DNA of 64,000 nt from contig JAPLDH010000069.1 of NCBI GenBank assembly GCA_026391355.1, positions 1 to 64,000 of the forward strand, written 5' to 3'. Of this stretch, positions 37,452-45,600 are shown in pieces. The stretch comes from Bacteroidota bacterium (GTDB taxonomy: Bacteria; Bacteroidota; Bacteroidia; Bacteroidales; FEN-979). Numbering within the stretch: the stretch's first letter is position 1; every line of letters begins with the position of its first letter. The notes under the pieces were generated by a model. The model did not search any database, had not been told where the DNA came from, and saw nothing but the letters and a program-made list of their open reading frames with translations. The position numbers and the translations under genes were made by a program.

Positions 37452-39410
37452 ATGCGATTTTTCTACCTTTTTTTACTTTTATTCCTGGGGGTGTCAACCA
37501 TGGCCCAGGAAATAATCAGCGGGATACAGATCAACCCGGCAGTCAGGGCTAAATCCATCGAATTGACGAAGCTGAAGATGCAACCTTATCTGGAGGATAT
37601 TCCCCCGCTAACCATGCCTTTTTTTGATGACTTTTCAGAAAATTCAATCTACCCTTCTCCCAACCGGTGGGTTGACCGTTTTGCATTTGTCAATACGGAT
37701 TATCCTTTATTCCCGATTGATTTGGGTGTTGTGACACTGGATGCGATAAATGATTCAGGATATATTTACCCTGATGCCATCCCCGGTCCCACCACTTTTA
37801 TCGCCGATCACCTGACTTCCCGTTACATACGGATGGATTCAGTATTCACTCCCGTTTCACGTGCCTTGCAACCTTCTGATTCCATTTACCTAAGCTTTTA
37901 TTACCAACCGGAAGGAAGGGGTATGAAGCCCAGCCCGACAGATTCACTGGTTCTGCAGTTTCTTTTAAGCCCGGCCTTCGACAGCATCACACCAACGGAT
38001 ACCACTTCAATTCCCGAACGATGGATTACTGTCTGGACTTCTCCGGGAATGGCGCTTGACACTTTCTACCTGATAAACAATGTCTATTTTAAAAGGGTCA
38101 TGATCCCGATCGTGGATAGCGGGAAATTCTTTAAGAAGTATTTTAGTTTCAGGTTTTTCAATTATGTCAGCCTTGCGAGCAGTTCTCAACCGAGCTGGCA
38201 GAGCAATACAGATATCTGGAACCTCGACGATATTTACCTCAACCTTGGGAGAACCAGGAATGATACAATCCGTAGGGAGATCCGGTTTATTGACCGAGCC
38301 CCTTCATTACTGAAAAATTACGAATCGATGCCTTATCCGCAATATTGCAACAATCCTACCAATGAAATGGCCGATTCTGTTTATATCCTGCTCACAAACC
38401 GGGATACTGTCCTGCATTACGGTACTTATAAATACTTTGTTAATCAATCCGGAGGAAGCTTTACAACATCTTACAGCAACGATACGGTAAAACTAAACTC
38501 CTTCTACAAATACGGATTAAACAGCCAGCGACCACAAATTCCCTTCCTGTTTCCTATTTTGGGGTCTGACAGTGCCAGTTTCCAGGTCATGCATACCATT
38601 AAAAATAATGAGGCTGCTCCCATTTACGCCGACACAATTATTGGCTACCAGAACTTTTACAATTATTTTGCCTATGATGACGGAACACCCGAAGCCGGCT
38701 ATGGGCTTAAAGGAACAGGCGCTATGCTGGCATACAAATTCAATCTGAATAAATCGCCCGATACATTGCGTGCCATCAGGATCTTCTTTAACAGAACACT
38801 CAGCGATGCTAATCAACAGTTTTTCCTGCTGACCGTCTGGAATGATAACAACGGAAATCCCGGCGATACAATTTATTCCCGCGTCGAGTATGTCCGCCTG
38901 CCGGATACACTTGATATGTTCACTACCTTTTTACTTGAAGTTCCGGTCAGGATAAGCGGTACATTTTACATCGGCACGATCCAGACAACGGATGATAACC
39001 TGAACATTGGATTTGACATGTATGATGATGCCCATGATAAAATCCTTTACAATGCTGATGGTGAATGGCTCACCTCTTCTTACCCCGGCGCTCTTCTGAT
39101 GCGACCGGTCATCGGAAAACCCCTTCCGGTAGGGATTGCTGAAACACAAAAACAAGACAATCTGCTTCGCATTTACCCGAATCCCAACAACACCGGGAAA
39201 TTAACAGTTTGTTTATCAGAAACTACCGGCCAAAAGAACCACCCTGCTTCCATGATTACCATCCGGAACATGGTGGGTCAATTGGTTCTCAGCACTGATT
39301 TTAAGGAATCTATTATTTTACCCGATCTTCCTGCAGGTATCTATGTTTTGTCCGTTGGGAACCTCACAAATGGAACAACCCATAACAGCAAGCTTATTAT
39401 CACACGATAG
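37452..39410 (+). CDS. Large T9SS type A sorting domain protein
   Basis: The product has 652 residues. A signal peptide (about 1-18, ending STMAQE) is followed by a ~550-residue beta-rich region with no recognised enzyme motif. Segments such as FFDDFSEN, DDIYLNLG and YDDGTPEAGYGL resemble choice-of-anchor or jelly-roll domains. The T9SS sorting domain occupies about 565-652 (LLRIYPNPNNTGKLTV, DLPAGIYVLSVGNL). A secreted structural or binding protein is likely. The pseudouridine synthase gene follows 24 bp downstream. Confidence 0.82.
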   Translation: MRFFYLFLLLFLGVSTMAQEIISGIQINPAVRAKSIELTKLKMQPYLEDIPPLTMPFFDDFSENSIYPSPNRWVDRFAFVNTDYPLFPIDLGVVTLDAINDSGYIYPDAIPGPTTFIADHLTSRYIRMDSVFTPVSRALQPSDSIYLSFYYQPEGRGMKPSPTDSLVLQFLLSPAFDSITPTDTTSIPERWITVWTSPGMALDTFYLINNVYFKRVMIPIVDSGKFFKKYFSFRFFNYVSLASSSQPSWQSNTDIWNLDDIYLNLGRTRNDTIRREIRFIDRAPSLLKNYESMPYPQYCNNPTNEMADSVYILLTNRDTVLHYGTYKYFVNQSGGSFTTSYSNDTVKLNSFYKYGLNSQRPQIPFLFPILGSDSASFQVMHTIKNNEAAPIYADTIIGYQNFYNYFAYDDGTPEAGYGLKGTGAMLAYKFNLNKSPDTLRAIRIFFNRTLSDANQQFFLLTVWNDNNGNPGDTIYSRVEYVRLPDTLDMFTTFLLEVPVRISGTFYIGTIQTTDDNLNIGFDMYDDAHDKILYNADGEWLTSSYPGALLMRPVIGKPLPVGIAETQKQDNLLRIYPNPNNTGKLTVCLSETTGQKNHPASMITIRNMVGQLVLSTDFKESIILPDLPAGIYVLSVGNLTNGTTHNSKLIITR

Positions 39411-39434
39411 CATTGAACTCAAACGTCATTCTTC

Positions 39435-40466
39435 ATGCCTGAAATTTACTCATCTGACGAATTGTCTGAGTTATATGAACATTTCCGGTTTGTAGTGGAT
39501 AAAAAACAGGGATTGCTGCGAATCGACAAATACCTGACGATGAAAATCGGGAATGCGTCGAGGAACAGGATCCAGAATGCTGCTCATGCAGGGAACATAC
39601 TGGTTAACAATAAAATCGTAAAACCGAATTACAAGGTTAAGCCGGACGACATCATCAGCATCGTGATGGCTTATCCTCCGCGCGATACCGAAATCTACGC
39701 CGAAAATATTCCGATACAGATAATTTACGAGGATGATGATATCCTCCTTGTGAACAAGGCCGCGGGAATGGTGGTCCATCCCGGACATGGTAATTTTACC
39801 GGAACCTTACAGAATGCCCTTGTATATCATTTTCAGCATAACCCGATGAATACAGGTACAGAAAATAAACCTTATCTCGTTCACCGGATAGATAAGGATA
39901 CTTCCGGGATCCTGCTGATATCGAAAAATGAAATGGCTCAAACAAAACTCGCAAAACAATTTTTCGATCACACTATCAACCGGAAATATGTAGCTCTTGT
40001 ATGGGGTAATTTAAAAGATGAAGAGGGTACGATTACGGGCTATATCGGACGGGATATACGTGACAGGCTGGTTATGCGCATATACGAAGACGAGGAAAGA
40101 GGACGGCATGCAGTGACGCATTATAAAGTACTGGAAAGGTTCAATTACGTGACCCTGGTTGAGTGTGTGCTTGAAACCGGCAGAACTCATCAGATCAGGG
40201 CGCATTTCCATCATATCGGCCACCCCATATTTAATGATGAGAAATACGGCGGCAATGTGATCCTGAAAGGAACCACGTTCACGAAATACAAGCAATTCGT
40301 TCAGAATTGTTTTAAGATCATTCCAAGGCAGGCATTACATGCGAAATCACTGGGTTTTATTCATCCCTCAACCGGAAAATATCTTTTCTTTGATTCCGAC
40401 TACCCTGAAGATCTGGGACTTGTGATTGAAAAATGGAGAAACTACAGCAAAAAGAGTGAAATGTGA
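39435..40466 (+). CDS. RluA/RluD-family pseudouridine synthase
   Basis: The product is a 343-residue cytoplasmic enzyme that isomerises uridine to pseudouridine in rRNA. An S4 RNA-binding domain (about 30-85, RIDKYLTMKIGNASRNRI) is followed by the catalytic domain with the HRIDKDTSGILLISKN motif, whose Asp is catalytic. GRTHQIRAHFHHIGHPI is also diagnostic. It is most like RluD, but the exact target cannot be read from the sequence. The last codons and the stop are part of a heptamer array (40456-40483). Confidence 0.87.
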   Translation: MPEIYSSDELSELYEHFRFVVDKKQGLLRIDKYLTMKIGNASRNRIQNAAHAGNILVNNKIVKPNYKVKPDDIISIVMAYPPRDTEIYAENIPIQIIYEDDDILLVNKAAGMVVHPGHGNFTGTLQNALVYHFQHNPMNTGTENKPYLVHRIDKDTSGILLISKNEMAQTKLAKQFFDHTINRKYVALVWGNLKDEEGTITGYIGRDIRDRLVMRIYEDEERGRHAVTHYKVLERFNYVTLVECVLETGRTHQIRAHFHHIGHPIFNDEKYGGNVILKGTTFTKYKQFVQNCFKIIPRQALHAKSLGFIHPSTGKYLFFDSDYPEDLGLVIEKWRNYSKKSEM

Positions 40467-40483
40467 GAAGTGAAAAGTGAAAA
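40456..40483 (+). repeat. Heptamer array spanning the pseudouridine-synthase stop
   Basis: Four GTGAAAT/GTGAGAA/GTGAAAA heptamers run through the last two codons and the TGA at 40464-40466, so the repeat supplies the stop codon. Confidence 0.75.
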
Positions 40484-40495
40484 ATAAAAAAATAT

Positions 40496-40605
40496 TTTCT
40501 CGCTGATATTCGCGAATTTTACGCAAATTAGCGCTGATAATAGAAGATTGAAATTCAATATTCTGCGAATATATGCGGTGGATCAGCGTTAATCTGCGAG
40601 AAACA
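40496..40605. repeat. Inverted pair of degenerate 10-11-bp CGC-word arrays
   Basis: The left arm (40496-40540) repeats a CGCTGATATT-like unit every 10-11 bp. The right arm (40561-40605) is its approximate reverse complement, ending CTGCGAGAAA. The whole could fold into a long imperfect hairpin upstream of the acyltransferase gene. Confidence 0.6.
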
Positions 40606-40668
40606 AAAAAACTGTTAGTCAACCCCAAAACCGAAGGTCGGGTGGACAATAAAGGGTAGCCTAATTTT

Positions 40669-41412
40669 ATGAAGAAATTAAATTTCAGTGCGTTTATTGT
40701 TTCAGTCTATTTCTGGTTTTCGTTATTTTTTATCTCTGCGTTGCTATTCCCGATCAACCTGTTGACCTGGCTGTTTACTTTTCCATTTGATAAGCGGCTG
40801 ATTGTGCTTCACAGGTTCACCTGTTTATGGTCGAAGACCATCCTTTTCATCAATCCTTACTGGAGGACAAAAATCAGCGGGAAAGAGCGGTTGGACCCGA
40901 AAAGAACATACATCATCGTTTCGAATCATCAATCAGGCGCTGATATATTAGTATTATTCAACTTGTTCATTCATTTTAAATGGGTTGCAAAGAACAGTTT
41001 GTTCTCCATTCCATTCCTGGGATGGAACATGACATTGAACAGGTATATTGCAATAACAAGATCGCGAGGAAGAAGCAGGTTAATGATGATGGATAAGGCC
41101 GCAGCAGCGATCAGGGAAGGAAATTCAGTGATGATCTTTCCTGAAGGAACCCGGAGCAGGGACGGAAATCTGCAACCTTTCAAAACCGGTGCGTTCAAGT
41201 TGGCAATTGCGACAAAATGCGATATTCTTCCGGTCGCCATCAAGGGAACTTTTCATGCCATTAAGAAAGGCGGCTTTATGATCCATAAGAACCATGATAT
41301 TCATGCAGTGATCCTGGATCCGGTTCACTGCGAGACTTACGAGGGTTTAAGGCCTGAAGCGCTTGCCGGAAAGGTTCATGATCTGATTCTGGCAGAACTG
41401 AACACTCCCTGA
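40669..41412 (+). CDS. PlsC-type 1-acylglycerol-3-phosphate acyltransferase
   Basis: The product is a 247-residue membrane-associated enzyme. It transfers an acyl chain to lysophosphatidic acid in phospholipid synthesis. The HX4D catalytic motif is in SNHQSGADILVL and the phosphate-binding motif is FPEGTRSRDG. A hydrophobic segment at about 10-40 anchors it to the inner membrane. It ends 38 bp before the convergent res remnant. Confidence 0.88.
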   Translation: MKKLNFSAFIVSVYFWFSLFFISALLFPINLLTWLFTFPFDKRLIVLHRFTCLWSKTILFINPYWRTKISGKERLDPKRTYIIVSNHQSGADILVLFNLFIHFKWVAKNSLFSIPFLGWNMTLNRYIAITRSRGRSRLMMMDKAAAAIREGNSVMIFPEGTRSRDGNLQPFKTGAFKLAIATKCDILPVAIKGTFHAIKKGGFMIHKNHDIHAVILDPVHCETYEGLRPEALAGKVHDLILAELNTP

Positions 41413-41450
41413 TAGGCTAATTTTCTGATTCTGCTTTCAATGAAATATTT

Positions 41451-41868
41451 TTAGCTGTTCAATTCCGTTACTGCTGAAATCGGCCCTTTGAATATTACTT
41501 CATCAAATTGTTCAAAATGTGCTTTCCCGCAAGCAATTTTCATTTTAGCGCCTGGTCTTAATTCTTCATCTTTTCCTTTTGTCTCAGCAATAAAGTAAAT
41601 TTTCTTTTCCCCTTTTTTTACAATTGCCCAATCAGGATTATATGTTCCGATAGGCGTACTTATTTTGAACCAAAATGTTTTCTGACAACTGGCCAGGCTG
41701 TGAAAAGTATATTTTATTTCCGAAACCATTTTCAGTAAGGAATGTACCCGGTTGGTTGATTGAAAATTCAAAGTCGCCACTGCTCAAAGGCTGGCTTTCA
41801 AAAATATCAGTAATGGCTTTCACTGCCTCTAACTGGAATTCCTGCTTGCTGTCAAAGTGGAGTTTCAT
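41451..41868 (-). pseudogene. Type III restriction subunit Res, internally deleted
   Basis: The first ~68 residues (MKLHFDSKQEFQLEAVKAI) match the N-terminus of type III Res helicase-nucleases. They are followed, in another frame, by the C-terminal nuclease segment (WFKISTPIGTYNPDWAIV, then IYFIAETKG, a PD-(D/E)XK-type core). About 2.4 kb that should hold the DEAD/DEAH helicase motifs is missing. The junction lies near 41671-41685, where the sequences on the two sides share a short AAACATTTTGG-like stretch. A full Res is near 900-1,000 residues. No functional nuclease can be made from this locus. It lies 3 bp after the DUF1828 gene at the end of the mod operon. Confidence 0.85.
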
Positions 41869-41871
41869 ATT

Positions 41872-42621
41872 TTATACTGCCAACTTATCTAACCAGTCTT
41901 CTCTATTCTTCCAGGAAAAATCATTGATGCCATATTCCTCAATTGCCTGCAATACTTCCGGTGCCACTTCTTTTTCCAAATCATTTAATATTACTATACC
42001 TTCATTATTGCGTGCCTGTTTGGTATCTTCAAATGCGAATAGCTGTGCTATGATGTTTTGTTTCTTAGGGCTTGCCACTGCTTTGATGATTCTTTCAGAA
42101 GCCTTGCCTGAAGCAGGAATAAGAAAATCAAACTTGTGCTGAAAAGAACTTTTGCCCTGAAGAATAATGTTGGGAGAAAAACGAATATTATTTTGTTGAA
42201 GAAAATTAGTTACATCTTCTAAAAAGAACGATTCTACTTTTGGGGAAGCCACGATAAATAAATCATCAACAGAGAGCATTGCCTGAATAAAATTGTGTTT
42301 ACGCATCGGGAAAGTTGCAGGGGTAGCCATTGTGGTTAATTCATTTTCTTTTAGGATCACACCAAATCCATTTAGGATGGAATGCAATTCTTTTTGTCTT
42401 GACGGTGTTGCAACATCAACCCCAGCCATTTCAAGATTATTTAATGTATCTCCATCATCCGTCATAAAAATCCGACCTCTGTCATCACGCTTCAAATAAA
42501 ACTGAATCTTGTCGTTGATATGATTTACGAATGGAGTAGAAACTTCAAAATATCCGTTTATTTCTTTATAGTTGATTTTTTGTTTCAACCATTCGGTGTA
42601 TGAGTGAATTAAATCCTTCAT
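41872..42621 (-). CDS. DUF1828/DUF1829 domain protein within the type III R-M locus
   Basis: The product is a 249-residue protein, probably cytoplasmic. Its N-terminal ~115 residues (NGYFEVSTPFVNHINDKIQFY, FMTDDGDTLNNLEMAGVDV, LNGFGVILKENEL) look like DUF1828, and its C-terminal ~100 residues like DUF1829. The function is unknown; related proteins are seen in phage and defence settings. Its ATG overlaps the upstream gene's stop (ATGA), so translation is probably coupled. The res remnant starts 3 bp after its stop. Possible roles include control or immunity for the R-M system, or a separate toxin-antitoxin-like unit. Confidence 0.7.
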   Translation of the reverse strand: MKDLIHSYTEWLKQKINYKEINGYFEVSTPFVNHINDKIQFYLKRDDRGRIFMTDDGDTLNNLEMAGVDVATPSRQKELHSILNGFGVILKENELTTMATPATFPMRKHNFIQAMLSVDDLFIVASPKVESFFLEDVTNFLQQNNIRFSPNIILQGKSSFQHKFDFLIPASGKASERIIKAVASPKKQNIIAQLFAFEDTKQARNNEGIVILNDLEKEVAPEVLQAIEEYGINDFSWKNREDWLDKLAV

Positions 42622-43103
42622 ATTAATAGCGTTTTTTTGATGTTTGGTAATTGTTTAACATTACAATAACTAAAAAACTGCTCCATCATTTCAAATATAT
42701 CCTTCTTTTCTGTTACAAGAACATCATTTGCAGGTATTGCCCATTTCTCTCCATAACCCTCCACATATATGTGTAAATGAGGAGTTGGAATTTCCTTCCC
42801 GTTATATGGTTCAAGAAAAGAAAGAGGGATTACTTCTGCTTCAGGATTTACATGTGTCGGTCCATCCAAATCAAGTCTGCGTAAAATAAATGCTTTACGA
42901 ACCCTGTTCTGATAAGTAACTTTTGTAATACATATTGAACCCCTGTAAATATCAAAAAGAAAATTTTCTCTTTTATCGAAGGAATTAAAAGCAATAGTTA
43001 ATTTTTGTCCGGAAGTTGGGAATTGATATTCTTTTTCCTCTTCCGGAAATTTTTCCATCCCGAAGAAAAAATCAGCATCCTGTTGTGTTATAAAATGTGC
43101 CAT
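42618..43103 (-). CDS. DUF6978-like small protein between mod and res
   Basis: The product has 161 residues from the ATG at 43103; a TTG two codons upstream is less likely. ITQQDADFFFGMEKF, then DIYRGSICITKVTYQNR, LRRLDLDGPTHVNPE and HLHIYVEGYGEKWAIP are strongly patterned and match what I recall of the DUF6978 family, whose function is unknown. It is cytoplasmic. Its start lies 3 bp after the mod stop and its stop overlaps the DUF1828 start by 4 bp, so it is the middle of a tightly coupled mod-DUF6978-DUF1828 unit. The first codons of a second copy survive at 45445-45455. Confidence 0.65.
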   Translation of the reverse strand: MAHFITQQDADFFFGMEKFPEEEKEYQFPTSGQKLTIAFNSFDKRENFLFDIYRGSICITKVTYQNRVRKAFILRRLDLDGPTHVNPEAEVIPLSFLEPYNGKEIPTPHLHIYVEGYGEKWAIPANDVLVTEKKDIFEMMEQFFSYCNVKQLPNIKKTLLI

Positions 43104-43105
43104 TG

Positions 43106-45052
43106 TCAAATGGTTTTAAAATCAATCTCAGCATCTCTCATCTGCAACACCGTATTTGTTTTCAGTTGGTCGTTGCCTGTAAAAAGTTTATCAAGCATGA
43201 TTACTTTTTTCGGCTTTGCAGAGATAATCGCATCAATCAGTTTCTGGTTCATCTCCTCCAATGCAATAATAAGTTCTCCGTCATTTACCGAATAATAATT
43301 ACCCTCGGTGTCCTGAACTTGTCGAAGGACAACTTTATCGGTCAACAAATATCCTGCTTTGAGGATTAACTCGTAAAGCATATCTGCCTTCGCTGAAGCT
43401 TCCTCTACGCTGCGGTCGGAGAAGCCGGCAGACAGGTTTTCTTTTACAGGATTAACAAACATTTCCAACTGTGTTTCCAAATTTTCTTCCGTGATTTCAT
43501 CACCTCTCCAGATTTTGAAATTTGAAGAGGAGAGTTTGAAAACCTTGAAACCTAAATCAGTCGTAAGTTGTGAGTTGTAAGTTGTAAGTTGCAATTCGCT
43601 TTCTTTTTTCTTTTTAGTTTCTTCATCTTCTGTTTGCAGTTTTTTAATAACTCTTCTTATTCTTTCCTTGCCTATATCGGCTATGGTTTTGTAACCCGCT
43701 TTAAATGCTTCGCTTTCTTCATCACATTTTTCAGGTAATTGCACCAGAATAAATTTCCTGTTGCCTCCATCTTCTTTATTGAGTTCCAATTTGGCTTGAG
43801 CTGTGGTGCCTGAACCCGAGAAGAAATCCAAGACAATATCCTGTTCTTTTGTTGATTGCTGAATAAGCTTCTTAACTAAATTTACAGGCTTGGGAAATGG
43901 AAAATATCTGGATTCAAAAAGTTCCGAAAATTCTTGTGTTCCATTGGTTGTATAACCAACTTCTTCCTTTTTCAATATTGAAGAAAAACCGGTTTGTCTA
44001 CTTAATAAATCCTTTAAGAATTTCTTTTGTCTTGGTCTGCCCGTTGGGGTTGCGGGAAAAAGAATTTCCTTGTTTTCGATCATTTTTAGAACGTTTTCCT
44101 TTGATTTTGACCAACCTCTTAGCGGATTTGGGGGAAATGAGAAACCAGTCTTAAGATCAACAATATTATAATGCAAATTAGGTCTTTGGTCTTTTGTCGC
44201 CAATCCAGATAAATCAATACTTGCCCAAGGCCCTCTATCATCATTGTCCGGGTTTTTGTATTTCGTAATGTCAATTTCTTTTCCTTTAAATGAGAAATTT
44301 GTGTTTTTGGAATACACAAGAATATACTCATGGTCAGTTGAGGCAAAATTTTCATTACGATTATCAGCATTTTGTCTCCTATGCCAAATGATATTTAAAA
44401 CAAAATTTTCTTCTCCAAAAATCTCACTCATCAATAACCGAAGGTTGTGTACTTCATTATCGTCAATGTGAACGAAAATAACTCCATCATCTCTCAGCAA
44501 ATTTTTAGCTAGGAATAAACGGGGATACATCATGCTTAACCAGTTGCTGTGGTAATGTCCGCTGTCCTTGCTGTTCTTGTGAAAGAAGCCATCTTTCATC
44601 AAATAACCATCTTCATCTTTTTCGCCAATTCTTTTCCGATACTCCTCTTTACTTTCCTTAAAACTGTCGGGGTATATAAAACTGTCGTTACCCGTGTTAT
44701 AAGGCGGGTCAATAATGATGCACTTTATTTTTCCGTAGTATGCCTTTTGTAAAACCTTCAGCACCTCTAAATTTTCGCCTTCTATATAAACATTTTCAGT
44801 TGTATTAAAGTTGATGGATTCTTCGGGAACTGGTTTTAATGTGGCAGTCGTTGATTGTTGCAGTACCTTAAAAGCCACCGTTTTGCCAGCCCAATTCATT
44901 ACATAGCGTTCATTCCAAAACTCAATGTTTTCTTTTCCAAGGGTTGCCTGAAGTTTTTCCCAGTCTATTTTCCCTTCTGTAATGGTTTCGGGAAATAGTT
45001 GTTTCAGCTTTTCCAACTGGTCCTGCAGTATATCTAATGATTCGCCTGTCAT
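43106..45052 (-). CDS. Type III restriction-modification methyltransferase Mod
   Basis: The product is a 648-residue adenine-N6 methyltransferase. The catalytic motif DPPYNTGNDSF (about residue 118) precedes the SAM-binding motif DFFSGSGTTAQAKLEL (about 415), the beta-class order. Between them lies the target-recognition region (about 200-400). The C-terminal part is family-like (NDQLKTNTVLQ near the end) but carries three extra stretches not expected in Mod: QLTTYNSQLTT (a heptamer repeat), about 17 residues around AGFSDRSVEEASA, and LRQVQDT (a palindrome). With Res broken it probably acts as an orphan methylase that may affect gene expression. It is the first gene of a four-gene operon. Confidence 0.9.
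   Translation of the reverse strand: MTGESLDILQDQLEKLKQLFPETITEGKIDWEKLQATLGKENIEFWNERYVMNWAGKTVAFKVLQQSTTATLKPVPEESINFNTTENVYIEGENLEVLKVLQKAYYGKIKCIIIDPPYNTGNDSFIYPDSFKESKEEYRKRIGEKDEDGYLMKDGFFHKNSKDSGHYHSNWLSMMYPRLFLAKNLLRDDGVIFVHIDDNEVHNLRLLMSEIFGEENFVLNIIWHRRQNADNRNENFASTDHEYILVYSKNTNFSFKGKEIDITKYKNPDNDDRGPWASIDLSGLATKDQRPNLHYNIVDLKTGFSFPPNPLRGWSKSKENVLKMIENKEILFPATPTGRPRQKKFLKDLLSRQTGFSSILKKEEVGYTTNGTQEFSELFESRYFPFPKPVNLVKKLIQQSTKEQDIVLDFFSGSGTTAQAKLELNKEDGGNRKFILVQLPEKCDEESEAFKAGYKTIADIGKERIRRVIKKLQTEDEETKKKKESELQLTTYNSQLTTDLGFKVFKLSSSNFKIWRGDEITEENLETQLEMFVNPVKENLSAGFSDRSVEEASAKADMLYELILKAGYLLTDKVVLRQVQDTEGNYYSVNDGELIIALEEMNQKLIDAIISAKPKKVIMLDKLFTGNDQLKTNTVLQMRDAEIDFKTI
43310..43330. 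repeat. Palindromic REP-like insert inside mod
   Basis: GTCCTGAACTTGTCGAAGGAC is imperfectly palindromic and resembles a repeat often seen between genes in Bacteroidota. Here it lies in frame in mod and encodes LRQVQDT. Confidence 0.6.
43385..43434. repeat. Repeat-like 50-bp insert inside mod
   Basis: This stretch contains TTCGCTGAAGCTTCC and GCGGTCGGAGAAGCC, with internal complementarity around CTTC/GAAG. It encodes about 17 residues that have no counterpart in the usual Mod C-terminus, so it looks like an inserted dispersed repeat that keeps the reading frame. Confidence 0.5.
43563..43596. repeat. In-frame heptamer array inside mod (GTAAGTT)
   Basis: Four GTAAGTT/GTGAGTT heptamers and a degenerate fifth encode QLTTYNSQLTT, a linker between the SAM-binding domain and the C-terminal domain of Mod. 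Confidence 0.8.
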
Positions 45053-45149
45053 TATTTCAGCTTAAAAAATATTTGATGTAAATATAAAGGTAATCTCTGA
45101 AATGTTTTATGTATAGGGGAAATTTGGGGATATCTTTTAAGCAATATGC

Positions 45150-45325
45150 CTAAACAGGCTGATAAAGCGAATCCCGTTCAACGGGGATGCGGTCTACCTG
45201 TGTAATCAGGCCAATCATTTCTGAGGTGGTCATTGCAGGGTTCTGTTCACCTGAACCGGCCTCCGAATAGATGGATGTGGAATCATTGATCGTCCCGTCG
45301 AGGTCATCAACACCAAATGAAACAA
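45150..45325 (-). pseudogene. 3'-end remnant of a second mqnE
   Basis: The last ~58 codons of an aminofutalosine synthase are present (SFGVDDLDGTINDST, then QNPAMTTSEMIGLITQVDRIP, ending LYQPV). They are close to, but not identical with, the end of the intact gene at 46182-47294. The reading frame runs into a REP module upstream, so the rest of the gene is gone. It lies 97 bp upstream of the mod start. Confidence 0.85.
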
Positions 45326-45330
45326 AGTAT

Positions 45331-45410
45331 AAATATTTCGTCCCTACGGGACTTTGACTCCGGCCTTTTTTTGTTTCTGAAAATATTTTGTCCCTACGGG
45401 ACATGAATTC
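45331..45410. repeat. REP module 1
   Basis: Two copies of TTTCGTCCCTACGGGAC/TTTTGTCCCTACGGGAC are separated by about 37 bp containing CCGGCCTTTT. The module is nearly identical to 46082-46160 in the same orientation. Confidence 0.85.
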
Positions 45411-45444
45411 TATTAGTTAGCACAGTAATCCTTTATAATCAGAT

Positions 45445-45520
45445 GAAATGTGCCATAATTAAATCGTTTTAAAATCAATCTCCGCATCCCGCATTTGCAA
45501 TACTGTGTTTGTTTTCAGTT
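45445..45520 (-). pseudogene. Remnant of a second mod 3' end and DUF6978 start
   Basis: On the minus strand the last ~20 codons of a Mod gene (ELKTNTVLQMRDAEIDFKTI, then TAA) are followed by an ATG-Ala-His-Phe start like that of the DUF6978-like gene. The same arrangement occurs at the intact mod/DUF6978 junction at 43091-43170. Only this ~75-bp scrap is left. Confidence 0.8.
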
Positions 45521-45526
45521 CCTTAT

Positions 45527-45600
45527 TAGTCCCGTTAGGGTCTTGATAATTATAGGAACAAATTGCAACATATAAGAGAAGTCCCGTAGGGACGATATAT
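45527..45600. repeat. REP module 3, inverted
   Basis: GTCCCGTAGGGAC (45581-45593), followed by GATATATTTATT, is the reverse complement of the REP word in module 2. A degenerate copy, GTCCCGTTAGGGTC, is at 45529-45542. The transposase stop is immediately adjacent. Confidence 0.75.

Noticed and set aside
41451-41780. A small independent nuclease gene
   Set aside because: Its start lies in bases that also encode the Res N-terminus in another frame; the first ~40 residues are out-of-frame noise, so it is the tail of a deleted res.
45150-45404. An 84-residue gene starting in the REP module
   Set aside because: The first ~27 residues are translated REP sequence and the rest is the end of mqnE; it is a remnant.
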